Source: an uncultured Parasphingopyxis sp.
Lineage (GTDB): Bacteria; Pseudomonadota; Alphaproteobacteria; Sphingomonadales; Sphingomonadaceae
DNA length: 64,000 nt
Direction: 5' to 3'
NCBI GenBank assembly: GCA_947259005.1
Contig: CAMYKP010000006.1
Location: 1-64,000, forward strand
Shown here: positions 24,222 to 34,400 of the stretch, piece after piece
How the letters are laid out: each line of letters starts with the position of its first letter
How positions within the stretch are numbered: the first letter of the stretch is position 1
Notes under the pieces: model-generated
The model's database searches: none
Told to the model about the DNA's origin: nothing
Seen by the model: only the letters and a program-made list of their open reading frames with translations
Made by a program: the position numbers and the translations under genes

Positions 24222-25871
24222 CTACAGCTCTAATTTTGCGCTTAATTCCTTGATCTCGTGATTGAGAATGCGGTCATTATCGGAATAGTCGACCGGGCAA
24301 TCGATCAGATGGACGCCCTCGCTACCGAGACAGGTATCGAGCAGTTCTTTCAGGTGGCTCGCGCTTTCTACTCGGTGCCCCTGAGCCCCATAGCTTTCGG
24401 CATATTTCACAAAGTCGGGATTACCGAAGGTGAGGCCGTAATCCTTGAAGCCCATATTGGCCTGTTTCCAGCGGATCATGCCATAGGCGTCATCGCGCAG
24501 GATCAGCACGGTGATGTTCAGGCCGAGGCGCACCGCGGTCTCCATCTCCTGGCTGTTCATCATGAAGCCGCCATCGCCGCAGATCGCCATGATCTTGCGA
24601 TCGGGATAGACCATGGCCGATCCCATGGCCGACGGCAGTCCTGCGCCCATCGTCGCCAGCGCATTGTCGAGAAGTACCGTATTGGGCTGGCGGGCATTGT
24701 AGTTGCGGGCAAACCAGATCTTGTAGACGCCATTGTCGAGCGCGATGATCCCGTCTGCCGGCATCGCCTCACGCACGGCTTTCACCAGATGCGGCGGGTA
24801 GATTGGGTGGCGCATGTCATCGTCGAGGCTGGCGGTATGCTCAACCTCCGCGGCGCGCGCCTTCATCATCTTGTCGAAATTCCAGTGGCCCTGGGGAAGA
24901 ATGTCTTCCTTGATCTGCCAGATTGCGTTGGCGATATCGCCGATCACTTCGACCTGCGGGAAATAGACGGGATCGACCTCTGCCGTGTTGCAGCTGACAT
25001 GGATCACGTCTGCGCTGTCCTGGGTCATGAAAAATGGCGGTTTCTCGATCACGTCATGGCCGACATTGACGATAAGGTCCGCCGTTTCGATGGCCCGGTG
25101 CACGAAATCGCCTGCCGAAAGCGCCGCGCAGCCCAGATATTTGTCACTGGTTTCGTCGATCACACCTTTGCCGAGCTGGGTTGTGACAAAGGGAATTCCG
25201 GTCTTTTCGACAAACTGCGTCAGCATCCGGCTCGACATCGTCCGGTTCGCGCCGCCGCCGATCACCAGCACCGGCGATTTAGCCGCTTCGAGGCGTTTGG
25301 TGGCCGCGCGGATGGCCTTGGCCTCGGCGATCGGACGCCGGCTGAGGCTTGGCGGGATCGGCCTAGATTCACTCTGCTCTTCGGCAATGTCTTCGGGAAA
25401 TTCGAGATGCGTCGCCCCGGGCTTTTCGGTGGTCGCGATGCGGAAGGCTTCTCGGACGCGCGAGGGGATATTGTCGGCGGAAGCAAGCTGGTGCGTGAAT
25501 TTGGTGATCGGTCCCATCATGTCGACAACGTCGAGAATCTGGAACCGGCCCTGTTTGGAACTCTTGATCGGTTTTTGCCCGGTAATCATCAGGATCGGCA
25601 TTCCGCCCAGCTGAGCATAGGCCGCTGCAGTCACCAGATTGGTTGCGCCCGGACCAAGGGTTGCGAGGCATACACCAACCTTGCCGGTGTGCCGTGCATA
25701 GGTGGCGGCCATGAATCCGGCGCCCTGTTCATGCCGGGTCAGGATCAACTTGATCTTGGAGTGGGACAGGCTTTCGAGAAAATCGAGATTTTCCTCGCCG
25801 GGAACGCCGAATACATATTCGACGCCTTCCTCCTCGAGGCACTGCATGAATAGATCGGACGCCTTGGTCAT
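24222..25871 (-). CDS. Acetolactate synthase-like thiamine-diphosphate-dependent enzyme (large subunit type)
   Basis: A 549-residue cytosolic enzyme with the three-domain ThDP fold. The activating Glu is in LTRHEQGAGFMAATYAR, followed by LGPGATNLVTAAAYAQLGG. The ThDP/Mg site is ICGDGGFMMNSQEMETA followed by the LILRDDAYG segment. Overall it resembles acetolactate synthase large subunits, which condense two pyruvates (or pyruvate and 2-oxobutyrate). No small regulatory subunit gene is adjacent, which favours a catabolic or unassigned ThDP role over the main branched-chain pathway enzyme. ATG 25871 follows CAGGGGG; a GTG at 25892 is an alternative. It lies 77 bases after a 2-hydroxyacid dehydrogenase gene on the same strand and could be cotranscribed with it. 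Confidence 0.85.
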   Translation of the reverse strand: MTKASDLFMQCLEEEGVEYVFGVPGEENLDFLESLSHSKIKLILTRHEQGAGFMAATYARHTGKVGVCLATLGPGATNLVTAAAYAQLGGMPILMITGQKPIKSSKQGRFQILDVVDMMGPITKFTHQLASADNIPSRVREAFRIATTEKPGATHLEFPEDIAEEQSESRPIPPSLSRRPIAEAKAIRAATKRLEAAKSPVLVIGGGANRTMSSRMLTQFVEKTGIPFVTTQLGKGVIDETSDKYLGCAALSAGDFVHRAIETADLIVNVGHDVIEKPPFFMTQDSADVIHVSCNTAEVDPVYFPQVEVIGDIANAIWQIKEDILPQGHWNFDKMMKARAAEVEHTASLDDDMRHPIYPPHLVKAVREAMPADGIIALDNGVYKIWFARNYNARQPNTVLLDNALATMGAGLPSAMGSAMVYPDRKIMAICGDGGFMMNSQEMETAVRLGLNITVLILRDDAYGMIRWKQANMGFKDYGLTFGNPDFVKYAESYGAQGHRVESASHLKELLDTCLGSEGVHLIDCPVDYSDNDRILNHEIKELSAKLEL

Positions 25872-25948
25872 CGTGATTACCCCCTGTTGCACACTATGTT
25901 CGGCAGACCCGGCGAGACGTTACACGCGCATTTCCCATGCGTCACCCG

Positions 25949-26899
25949 TCAATAGCCCAAATCGAGATTGGCCTCCGCGATCATCGTTTCGCCGTTGCGA
26001 TACAAGGCGAAATTTTCAACGAAGCGCTTGGCGGCGCGCTCGAACATGCGGCTCGTCGCATTGCCTGAAAGATGCATGGTGAGGAAAGTGTTCGGAGCAT
26101 CCCAAAGCGCGTCGTCAACCGGCAGGGGCTCGGGGTCTACGGTATCAAGGATGGCGCCAGCGATGATCTTGTTCTCGAGAGCCTCTGCGATAGCGACCTG
26201 ATCAACCAGCGTCCCGCGCGCGACGTTCACGAGCCATGCCGTGTCTTTCATCGCGGCCAGTTCATCCGCGCCGATCATATGCTGGGTTTCGTCGGTTGCA
26301 GGGGCCGCGAGGATTACCCAGTCGAAGTCACCCAGTCTGCCGCGCCATTCGTCTACACCGATGATCGCAGTATCGCTGTCCGGCGTGCGGCGGACCGCGG
26401 TAATATCGATGTTGAAACCCGACAGCGATTTGGCAATTTGCTGGCCGATAGCGCCAAATCCGATGATCAGCACCTTGCTCTCATACAGTTCCACCTTGCC
26501 CGGCGCACCGTTGAGCCAGGTTTTCTTCGCCTGGGCTTCAAGGATGGTGTCGAGCCGCTTGGCTGCCGCGAGCATCCCCATCACGACGAACTCGGCAATC
26601 GGAATGGCATTGATTCCCGCGCCATTGGTAAGAACCGCGCCCCGTTTGCGCAGCGTTTCGAGTGGGAAATGATCGAGGCCGGCATAGAGGGTGTTCAGCC
26701 ATTTGAGATTTTCGGCACTCTCGATGATCTCGCGCATCTTTGGCTTGTCATACATGTCGAACCAGCCGATTTCAGCCGTCTTGGCGGCTTCTTCCGCTTC
26801 TTCGGTCGACATGAACCAGGTCACGTCGACCCCCTCGACATGCGACTCCACCATCGGTCTCACGAGGCCGGGCAGGGCGACTTTCACCAATTCACTCAT
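25949..26899 (-). CDS. D-isomer-specific 2-hydroxyacid dehydrogenase family protein
   Basis: A 316-residue NAD(P)-dependent dehydrogenase that interconverts 2-keto and D-2-hydroxy acids. The nucleotide fold shows IIGFGAIGQQIAKSL (about residue 144). The catalytic Arg is in NVARGTLVDQ and the His in TMHLSGNATS. The Glu position reads DTVDPEPLP, so Asp replaces the usual first Glu, a variant common in some subgroups. The start overlaps the cysS stop by 4 bases (ATGA), so it is translated with cysS. Substrate unknown; glyoxylate/hydroxypyruvate-like acids are typical of the family. Confidence 0.9.
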   Translation of the reverse strand: MSELVKVALPGLVRPMVESHVEGVDVTWFMSTEEAEEAAKTAEIGWFDMYDKPKMREIIESAENLKWLNTLYAGLDHFPLETLRKRGAVLTNGAGINAIPIAEFVVMGMLAAAKRLDTILEAQAKKTWLNGAPGKVELYESKVLIIGFGAIGQQIAKSLSGFNIDITAVRRTPDSDTAIIGVDEWRGRLGDFDWVILAAPATDETQHMIGADELAAMKDTAWLVNVARGTLVDQVAIAEALENKIIAGAILDTVDPEPLPVDDALWDAPNTFLTMHLSGNATSRMFERAAKRFVENFALYRNGETMIAEANLDLGY

Positions 26900-28344
26900 G
26901 CGGTAATCCTCCAGTCCCAGCGCAGCGGGTCGCCATCCATGATCTCGACACCCCTGGCGGTCAGTTCATCGCGGATGGCGTCTGCCGCCGGATAATTCTT
27001 GTTGGCCTTGGCATCCTGGCGAAGATCGAGATGGCGTTCGATTTCTGTTTCATCGATTGCGGCTGAGGCAGGCTGCAGTCTGAGGTCTGCACGGGCCAGC
27101 GTCAGCAGTTCAAGGCCAAGCACCGCATCGACTTCGCCCAGCGCGGCAAGTTTCTCGCTGCGATCAATTTTCTTCAGTGCGAGAATCTCATCGAGATGGG
27201 TCAGCGCTTTTGGTGTGTTCAGATCGTCAGACACGGCAGCATCGAAGGCGGCGAGGATTTCGCGCAATCGGGGATGGGTGCACTGGTCCGCAGGCTCGGC
27301 CTGAGCCCGCAATTGTTCAATCGCCATGACCACCCGCTTCAAGCGGGTCAGTGCGGCCAGCAGGTTATCGAAGGTGAATTCCAGTTCGCTGCGATAATGG
27401 GCCTGCAGGCACATCAACCGATAGGCGAGGGGATGCACGCCTTTGTCGACCAACCATTGCAGGGTCAGGAACTCGCCTGCCGATTTCGACATCTTCCCGC
27501 CGCGATCAACGAGGAAATTGTTGTGCATCCAGATGTTCGCGCCGGTATCGGCTGAGCAGCTATGGGCCTGGTTCTGCGCGATCTCGTTCGGGTGGTGAAT
27601 CTCGCGATGATCGATCCCGCCGGTATGGATATCGAATGTTTCGCCCAGATACATTTTGCTCATTACCGAGCATTCAAGATGCCAGCCCGGCGCGCCTTTG
27701 CCCCAAGGTGAATCCCATTCCATCTGCCGCGTTTCGCCGGCCGGGGTTTTGCGCCAGATCGCAAAATCGGTAGCGTGGCGCTTGCCTTCGACCGGATCGA
27801 TCCGGCTTTCTCCGTCATCGGTGTTCGCTCGCGCCAGGCTGCCATAATCCGGCACTGTTGCCGTGTCGAAATAGAGGCCGCTATCCAGTTCGTAGCAATG
27901 TTTGTCCGCGATGCTTTTTGCAAAATCGATCATCGCATCGACATGCTCGGTCGCGATCGACCATTTGGCGGGCTGGCGAATATTGAGTCGTTCGATGTCG
28001 CGCCAATAGGCGTCCGTGTAGAATTTCGCGATGTCCCAGGCGGACTTGCCTGCCGCGCTCGCCGCCTTTTCCATCTTGTCGTCGCCGGCATCGGCATCGG
28101 ACGTCAGATGGCCGACATCGGTGATGTTGATGATATGTGTGAGCTCGTAGCCCTTCCATGAAAGCACACGGCCCAGCGTATCGGCGAAGATATAGGCGCG
28201 CATATTCCCGATATGCTGGTAATTGTAGACGGTCGGCCCGCAGGTATAGACGCGCGCCTCGCCCGGATGGGCCGGCACGAAGGGTTCGGCCTGACGCGTC
28301 AGGCTGTTGAACAGGGTGAGCGGGGCGGAATGGCTCTCGGTCAT
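26896..28344 (-). CDS. cysS: Cysteinyl-tRNA synthetase
   Basis: A 482-residue class I aminoacyl-tRNA synthetase that charges tRNA-Cys. It has the HIGH-type motif (YNYQHIGNMRAYIFADTL), the KMSKS motif (GGKMSKSAGEF) and the zinc/cysteine site (YTCGPTVY, WHLECSVMS, HHPNEIAQ). Length is normal for the bacterial enzyme. It is followed with a 4-base overlap by the 2-hydroxyacid dehydrogenase gene. A small hairpin (28361-28379) lies just upstream, between it and the end of the giant exoprotein gene. Confidence 0.97.
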   Translation of the reverse strand: MTESHSAPLTLFNSLTRQAEPFVPAHPGEARVYTCGPTVYNYQHIGNMRAYIFADTLGRVLSWKGYELTHIINITDVGHLTSDADAGDDKMEKAASAAGKSAWDIAKFYTDAYWRDIERLNIRQPAKWSIATEHVDAMIDFAKSIADKHCYELDSGLYFDTATVPDYGSLARANTDDGESRIDPVEGKRHATDFAIWRKTPAGETRQMEWDSPWGKGAPGWHLECSVMSKMYLGETFDIHTGGIDHREIHHPNEIAQNQAHSCSADTGANIWMHNNFLVDRGGKMSKSAGEFLTLQWLVDKGVHPLAYRLMCLQAHYRSELEFTFDNLLAALTRLKRVVMAIEQLRAQAEPADQCTHPRLREILAAFDAAVSDDLNTPKALTHLDEILALKKIDRSEKLAALGEVDAVLGLELLTLARADLRLQPASAAIDETEIERHLDLRQDAKANKNYPAADAIRDELTARGVEIMDGDPLRWDWRITA

Positions 28345-28360
28345 GGATGGCAGCGATGCC

Positions 28361-28379
28361 GACCTCGCGCGGCAAGGTC
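28361..28379. terminator. Short inverted repeat between the giant exoprotein gene and cysS
   Basis: GACCTCGC GCG GCAAGGTC gives an 8-bp stem with one mismatch and a 3-base loop, 36 bases after the exoprotein stop on the minus strand. There is no clear U-run, so it may be a weak terminator or simply a hairpin in the cysS leader. Confidence 0.25.
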
Positions 28380-28414
28380 AAATGTTTCGCGCGGTTCCGG
28401 CACTGATCGTGACC

Positions 28415-31400
28415 TTAATCGTCGTTACCGCCGCCGACCGGACGGCGGATCCACAGATCGTCATTGCCCGATCCCGTCACCGGATCGTCGATCAGCGGAC
28501 CTTCGCGGTTCGAGAATATCTCAACCGTTTCGATCAGCGGTGTCGCTGGCTGCTCCACAACCGGTTTTTCCTCGATTTCCTCTTCGAGAAGATCCTGCAC
28601 GGGATCATCGGGAATTTCTGGCGTATTCGGCGGAGGCGGCGGTGGAGGCGGAGGAGGAGGCGGCGGAGGTGGTGGTGGCGGTGGCGCACAGGATGCCGGA
28701 TTGGCAATCAGGCAGCCGTTGATCGTTGAATCGCCTGCAAATCCGGTGGAAATCGTCGTTTCGGCAATCATGTCGATACCGGTAACGACCGTGCCGCTGC
28801 CCAGCCGCTGAATGCCATTGGCAATGATGGCGACCGTGCTTCCCGTTGCGCTGGCAATCGCCACACCGCTATCGCCAACCGCAAAACCGCGCCGATCCGG
28901 GAAATCGGTTCCGACTGCACTGTTCTGGATGAACAGGCCCGTATCGACGGTGAAGCTGATGCCGCCAGCCTGGAAGAAGCCATCGTCCAGATTGATGCCG
29001 TCGCTGTCGCCGAGCCGGAGGTCGGCATCGGCCACTGTGGCTCCGTCAATGTCTGCAGCGGCTGCGTCGGTTGCCGCGACAATGGACTGGGCGGAAAGGT
29101 TGAGCCGCCCGGCCAATTCGTCATTGTCATCGACGACGGCGATATTGCCACCTTCAGCGTTCAGCCTGATTTCCTGGTCGGCAATCATCTCCAGCACGGT
29201 ATCTGCATCGGCCCCGACGAGCGACAATGCCCCGTCCACGCGCATGGAGCCTTCCGTTAAGAGCGTGAGCGTGCTGCCCAAGCCGATTGCGCCATCCTGC
29301 GGGCCACCGGCGCCGCTCGCAACCTGCACGGTAAGGTCGTTGATGATCAGCGACGGCCCGGTGCCGGATATGGCCGATGCCGAAATTGTCAGGTTGCCGC
29401 CCGAGAAGATGCGGTCGAATTCATCGGCATCGAGGCTGAAAGCGCCGGTAGCTGCCGGACCGCCCAAGATCATGGCGTTTCCGCCGGCACTGGCGATCAG
29501 AATGTCCTGGGTAAGGTCCGAGGTCCCTAGCTGTCCGGTCGACCCGATATCCATATCGGCACTGGCTGTCTCGATAAGAACACCGGTCGCCAGCGCCTGA
29601 ATATCGATCAAGCCATTGGCCGCGATAAAGAGGCCATTGGTGGAAATCGTATTATCGGCGATGACCACGTCGGTTGCCCCGCTGATCGTGATGTCGCCGG
29701 GGCCCGGAGATCCGACAACGCTGCCAAAGGGCGATACGACCGGCCCGAAAGAAGCGGGGGCGACGGTGGCCAGACCTGCCTGCAGATTACCGGCGGTGAC
29801 TGAATCGCCGGTGCTCGTCAGGTTGATATCGCCAACCGATTGCGCCTGGGCAACGGTAAGGGCTCCGCCGGTGATAATGTCGATATCGCCATTGGTCGCG
29901 CGCGTGTTGGTAACGGAAAGATCGTTTGCAGCATTCAGCAGGATAGCCGCACCGCTGGCAATCAGATCGCCCGTTACCGCGATATCGGAACTCACCACGA
30001 CGGCACCGTTCGCCGAACGCAGCGCGGTGTCTCCGCCAGCGGCCACCGTATCGACTTCCAGGCTATCGGCGCTGTCAGCCGTCAGCATTGTCCCAGCAAT
30101 CAGATCACCCGCAACGATGGAACCACCTGCAGTGATGGTGAGGGCGTCGCCCGCATCAAGACTGGAGGCGAAAACGCTTGATGCAGAATCGATCATTATG
30201 CTGTCGGCGGCGGTGATCGAGCCGAAATTGATATTTCCACTAGTAGAAACCAGATTGACAGAGCCACTACCTGCCAGCGCGCTGGCGGCAATTTCGGCTT
30301 CGCTGAACGTGATCGACGAACCCGTAACATCGAGCCCAAGGCCGGAGACGATATCCAGATTGACGGCCTGAACGGCTGCGACCGTCAGGAACTGGCCGGA
30401 GAGCGTATCGACCGCCAGCGTGCCGCCTGCTGTCATGACGACATCGCCGCTTGCCGCCACGGTCGTGACATCGATAATCCCGCCTGCATCCAGCACGATA
30501 TCGTTGGCGATCGCGGTATTGGTTGGTGTTGCCAGGCTGGTGCCGGAAATCATCACGGTCGCTGTGAGGTCGATGGCTTCGCCGCTAATATCGGTGAATG
30601 CCATGCTGCCGCCTGAATCGGCCGTGACCGTGCCGCCAGCATTGACCGTTGCGAAGCCGATATCGCCGGTCGCGCTCAGAGCCACATCCTCGGCGGCGTC
30701 GAGCGTGTCGAAAGTTATGGCGCCGGCGGTTGCCGTCAATGCAGCCGAGCCGCTCGTTGCAAGGCCGTTGGAGGTTATGGCGATATCGCCGAAATTGAGA
30801 ACGCTGGCCGTTGCATCAAGGCGTAGGGCATCCACCATATCGACTATGAGTACGGCACCCGATTTCAGGTCGACAAAACCGCCGCTGATCGTCGTCACGC
30901 CAATGGCGCCGTCGGCCAATATGGTCACGTCGTCGCCTGCATTGATGCTGCCCACCGTCACGCTGGCACCGGAAACGATCGAAACGTCATTGTCGCTGGC
31001 GGTATCGCCCGTGGTCAGGGCCGTGCCTGTGATCGCATCGGCTGCGGTCAGGGCAACGGATTCTCCCGCAAGCGTGCCGAAGGCGATAGATGACGCATCG
31101 ATGGTGACGGCTAGGTCGGCCTGAGCGTCAGTAACCGTTGTTGCATTGGTCGAGGAAAGCGCAATTGCACCATTGGCCAACAACGATCCTGCCGTGATTC
31201 TGTCTGCGGTAAAGGCAATGTCGGCACCGGTATCAGCATCATCAACAGTCAGTTCCCCACTGGCAACAGCATCGATACCTGTTCCAGCCGTCAGGCTCCC
31301 GATATCGATGTCTGCGCCTGCGAGGAGTGTGGCCATTCCGCTCGCATCGAACTGATCCGCAGAGAGCGTTCCACCGGCATCGACATCGGCGTCCCCGCCG

Positions 31401-34400
31401 CTACTTGCCGTATCGACAGCGATATCCCCAGCGGCCGTGATAGTCAGTCCGAGCCCGCCATCAACATCTCCACCAGAAACAGTGCCGCTGTTGGCGATCA
31501 AGGTCATGATGTCGCCGGAGATGAGCGACGTAAAATCGATGTCAGAGGCATCGATCGATAGCTGCGTTCCTGCATCGAAAGAACCTACGGCCACGCCGCC
31601 GCCTGCTGCCAGGGCGATGGCTCCGCCCGCAATCGCATCTCCGCCCAATATCCCGTTGTCTGCGGTGATATCGATCCCGTTATCTGCCGCAATGCTTCCT
31701 ATCTCGACATTGATTCCAAAGATCGAGATGTCGGTCGCCCCAGAGGTGCCACCAAGAAACACATCACCGCCCAGCGCCAAAAGGATGATGTCGTTGCCAG
31801 CCGCAACATTGACCTGGCCAAACGAAATATCCCCGCCGGCATCGATATTTGCGTCACCGACGCCCTGGCTGAACGTGCCAACGTCTATGCTTCCCGGCAC
31901 CGAATAAGAGCTTTCAGGCGCGCCGCCGACATCGGCGACGGTCGTCAATTGGCCGTCCGCGATTATCGCGGTCGCGAATATATCCTGGGCTACCGTAATC
32001 CCGACATCGTTTGTGCTGGTCAGGGTTCCCGTTCCGAGCAGGCTGCCGTTGGCGGCGGAAATCTGCACCAGATCGCTGCTGATCGAAGCATCGCGCAACT
32101 CGACATTGCCTTCGGTGGATTCAATCAGGACCTCGGACGATCCGTCGAAGGTCGAGGCAATACCATCCGTACCGATCACCATGTCGATGCGTGTCGATAT
32201 GAGGATCGTGTCTGCGGCTACTGCGCCACCTTCGATGACGGCTCTGATCGGGACGCCGGACTGCCCGATCTCGATCCGGTTGTCCGCACCGATCGTCCCG
32301 AGGCAGACATTGCCCTCGAGGCAATCGGCGCTGAGCAGGCCATTGTCGTCGGATTGCCCGATAGCGGCGATGACCGCGTTCGACGGGGCATTATTGATAT
32401 CGGCGCTAATCGAACTCGCTGTGATCGTTCCGCCCAGTCCGTCAATCCCGTCGGCGTTCAGGACGACCGCTGTATTTGTCGCCTCAATCGTGCCGGCGAC
32501 GATGATCGACGAAATCGGTGTCAAAATCGGCGAAATCAGGCTGAGTGCAAGGCCCCCGGCATTCAGGTTCAATATGGCCTGGTCGCTAAAAGGGGTCAGC
32601 GGATTGGGCGCAATATTTGGGTTCAGGCCCGCGCGTACCGTTGCCCCGCTCTCGACAACGATATCATCGCCGGTCTGGACCTCTACGCGGTTGTCGGCGC
32701 CGGTAACGGAACCGCCCTGGAAAATAGCATTGCCGCCCGCAAAAACCCGGACATTGCCGGTCGAACTGACGGTGCCGGTGATCGTCGCATTATATTGCGG
32801 GTCATAAAGCGGATTGGTCGGATCATTGTCCGACCCGGCATCGATCTGGATGACCGCCAAAGGCCCGCCGGTTACGGCGCCGTTGCCCAGCATCGCGTCC
32901 TGACCGGCCGAGAGATCGATACGGCCGAATGCGGTGAGGTCTGCAGCGAAGGCATTTCCCTCGGCGCGTATATCGGTCACATCGCCAGAGACAATCTGCG
33001 TTCCGGCCATGGCGTTGAAATCACCCAACGCTGCCGCAGTAAACGTTCCGACAATGTCGAGAGAGTTGGTGGGCGCGTTGTTGTTGCTATGGCTCAGGAG
33101 AATCGACGCAGCGCTGGTGACGGTCATATTGCCGCCCACCGTCATCTGGCCGTCGCCGTCGAATGCGAATTCGGCATTGCCCCCAACCGTGATATCGACA
33201 TCTCCCGCGATGGCGATCGGGCCGCTGTTCGCCGTCAGGAAGAAACCGCTCGTAACATCGTTTGGATTCAGCAGCGCTTGTGCGGTCAGCGAGTCCATCG
33301 TGATCAGGCCAGCCGGATCTGTTGAGGTATCGATTATGTCGATACGGCCGCCGAAGCTGACACCGCCTATAGTTCCTGAACCGCCCGTTCCATTGGCGAG
33401 CATCGTGGTTGCGCCGAGGGTTATGATGCCGGGGCTGCCCTCCTGAACCTCGATAACCGGATTGCCGCCAACCCCATCGCCGCCATTGCCGTCCGCACCG
33501 ATCTGGACGACGAGGTCGGTGCCTCCCGTACCGCCATCGCCTCCGGTTCCTGTGCCAGACAGGGCAATATCGTTCGCCGTGATCGTGCCGCCCTGGGCCA
33601 GCAGGGTCGGCGAACCGCCTATGCCGTCGCCGCCGTCGCCGCCATCGCCGGCGATGCCGCCGCCGATCATATCGATATCCCCGCCTGCTCCGCCAGTACC
33701 GCCAAGCCCGGTACTGGAGACGACGAAGCCGGCATTGGTGATCGTCATGGTTCCGCCGGTTCGCGCGACCAGTTCGGAACTGCCGCCCGATCCGTCTCCG
33801 CCACTGCCGCCATTGCCGGCTGTCCCGCCGACACCGAAGGCTGTTGCACCGCCGCTGCCTCCGTCGCCGCCCGTGCCATCGGATTCCAATATGATGAAAC
33901 TGATCGGGATGGCGCCGTTCAGGCCGCTAACTTCGATTCGGGCAGCTCCACCCATTGCGGAACCGCCATTTCCACCATTACCACCGATACCGTCAGAAAA
34001 TCCGCCATCGCCGCCGGTCGCGATCGCCCGGACGGTCGGGTCATCTAGCTGGACCTGCGCATTGTTTACGTTCAGCGCTGCCGTCCCACCAAATGCGTTG
34101 CCGCCATCGCCGCCATTGAGGCCGCTGCCCCCTGATCCGCCGATGCCATTCGCTTCAACCGTATACACCGGGTCAGTGAGGTCATCCTGGTTCAGATTGA
34201 TCGTCGCCGTGCCGCCGGTGCCATCGCCGCCGTCACCGCCATCATCGACGGCTTCGCCGACCGAGACGCCAAAATTGCCTCCGCCATCGCCGCCCGTGCC
34301 GATGGACTGCGCCGTCAACGTGCCGAAGGTGAGCGTACCGGACGTGTTGTTGAAAACTGCATCGCCGCCCGTGCCATTGCCGCCGCTGCCGCCCGGTCCG

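Noticed and set aside
28640-28695. Simple-sequence GGC/GGA repeat as a possible phase-variation tract
   Set aside because: It encodes a poly-Pro stretch of triplet units, so length changes would not shift frame; the codons are mixed rather than a pure microsatellite.
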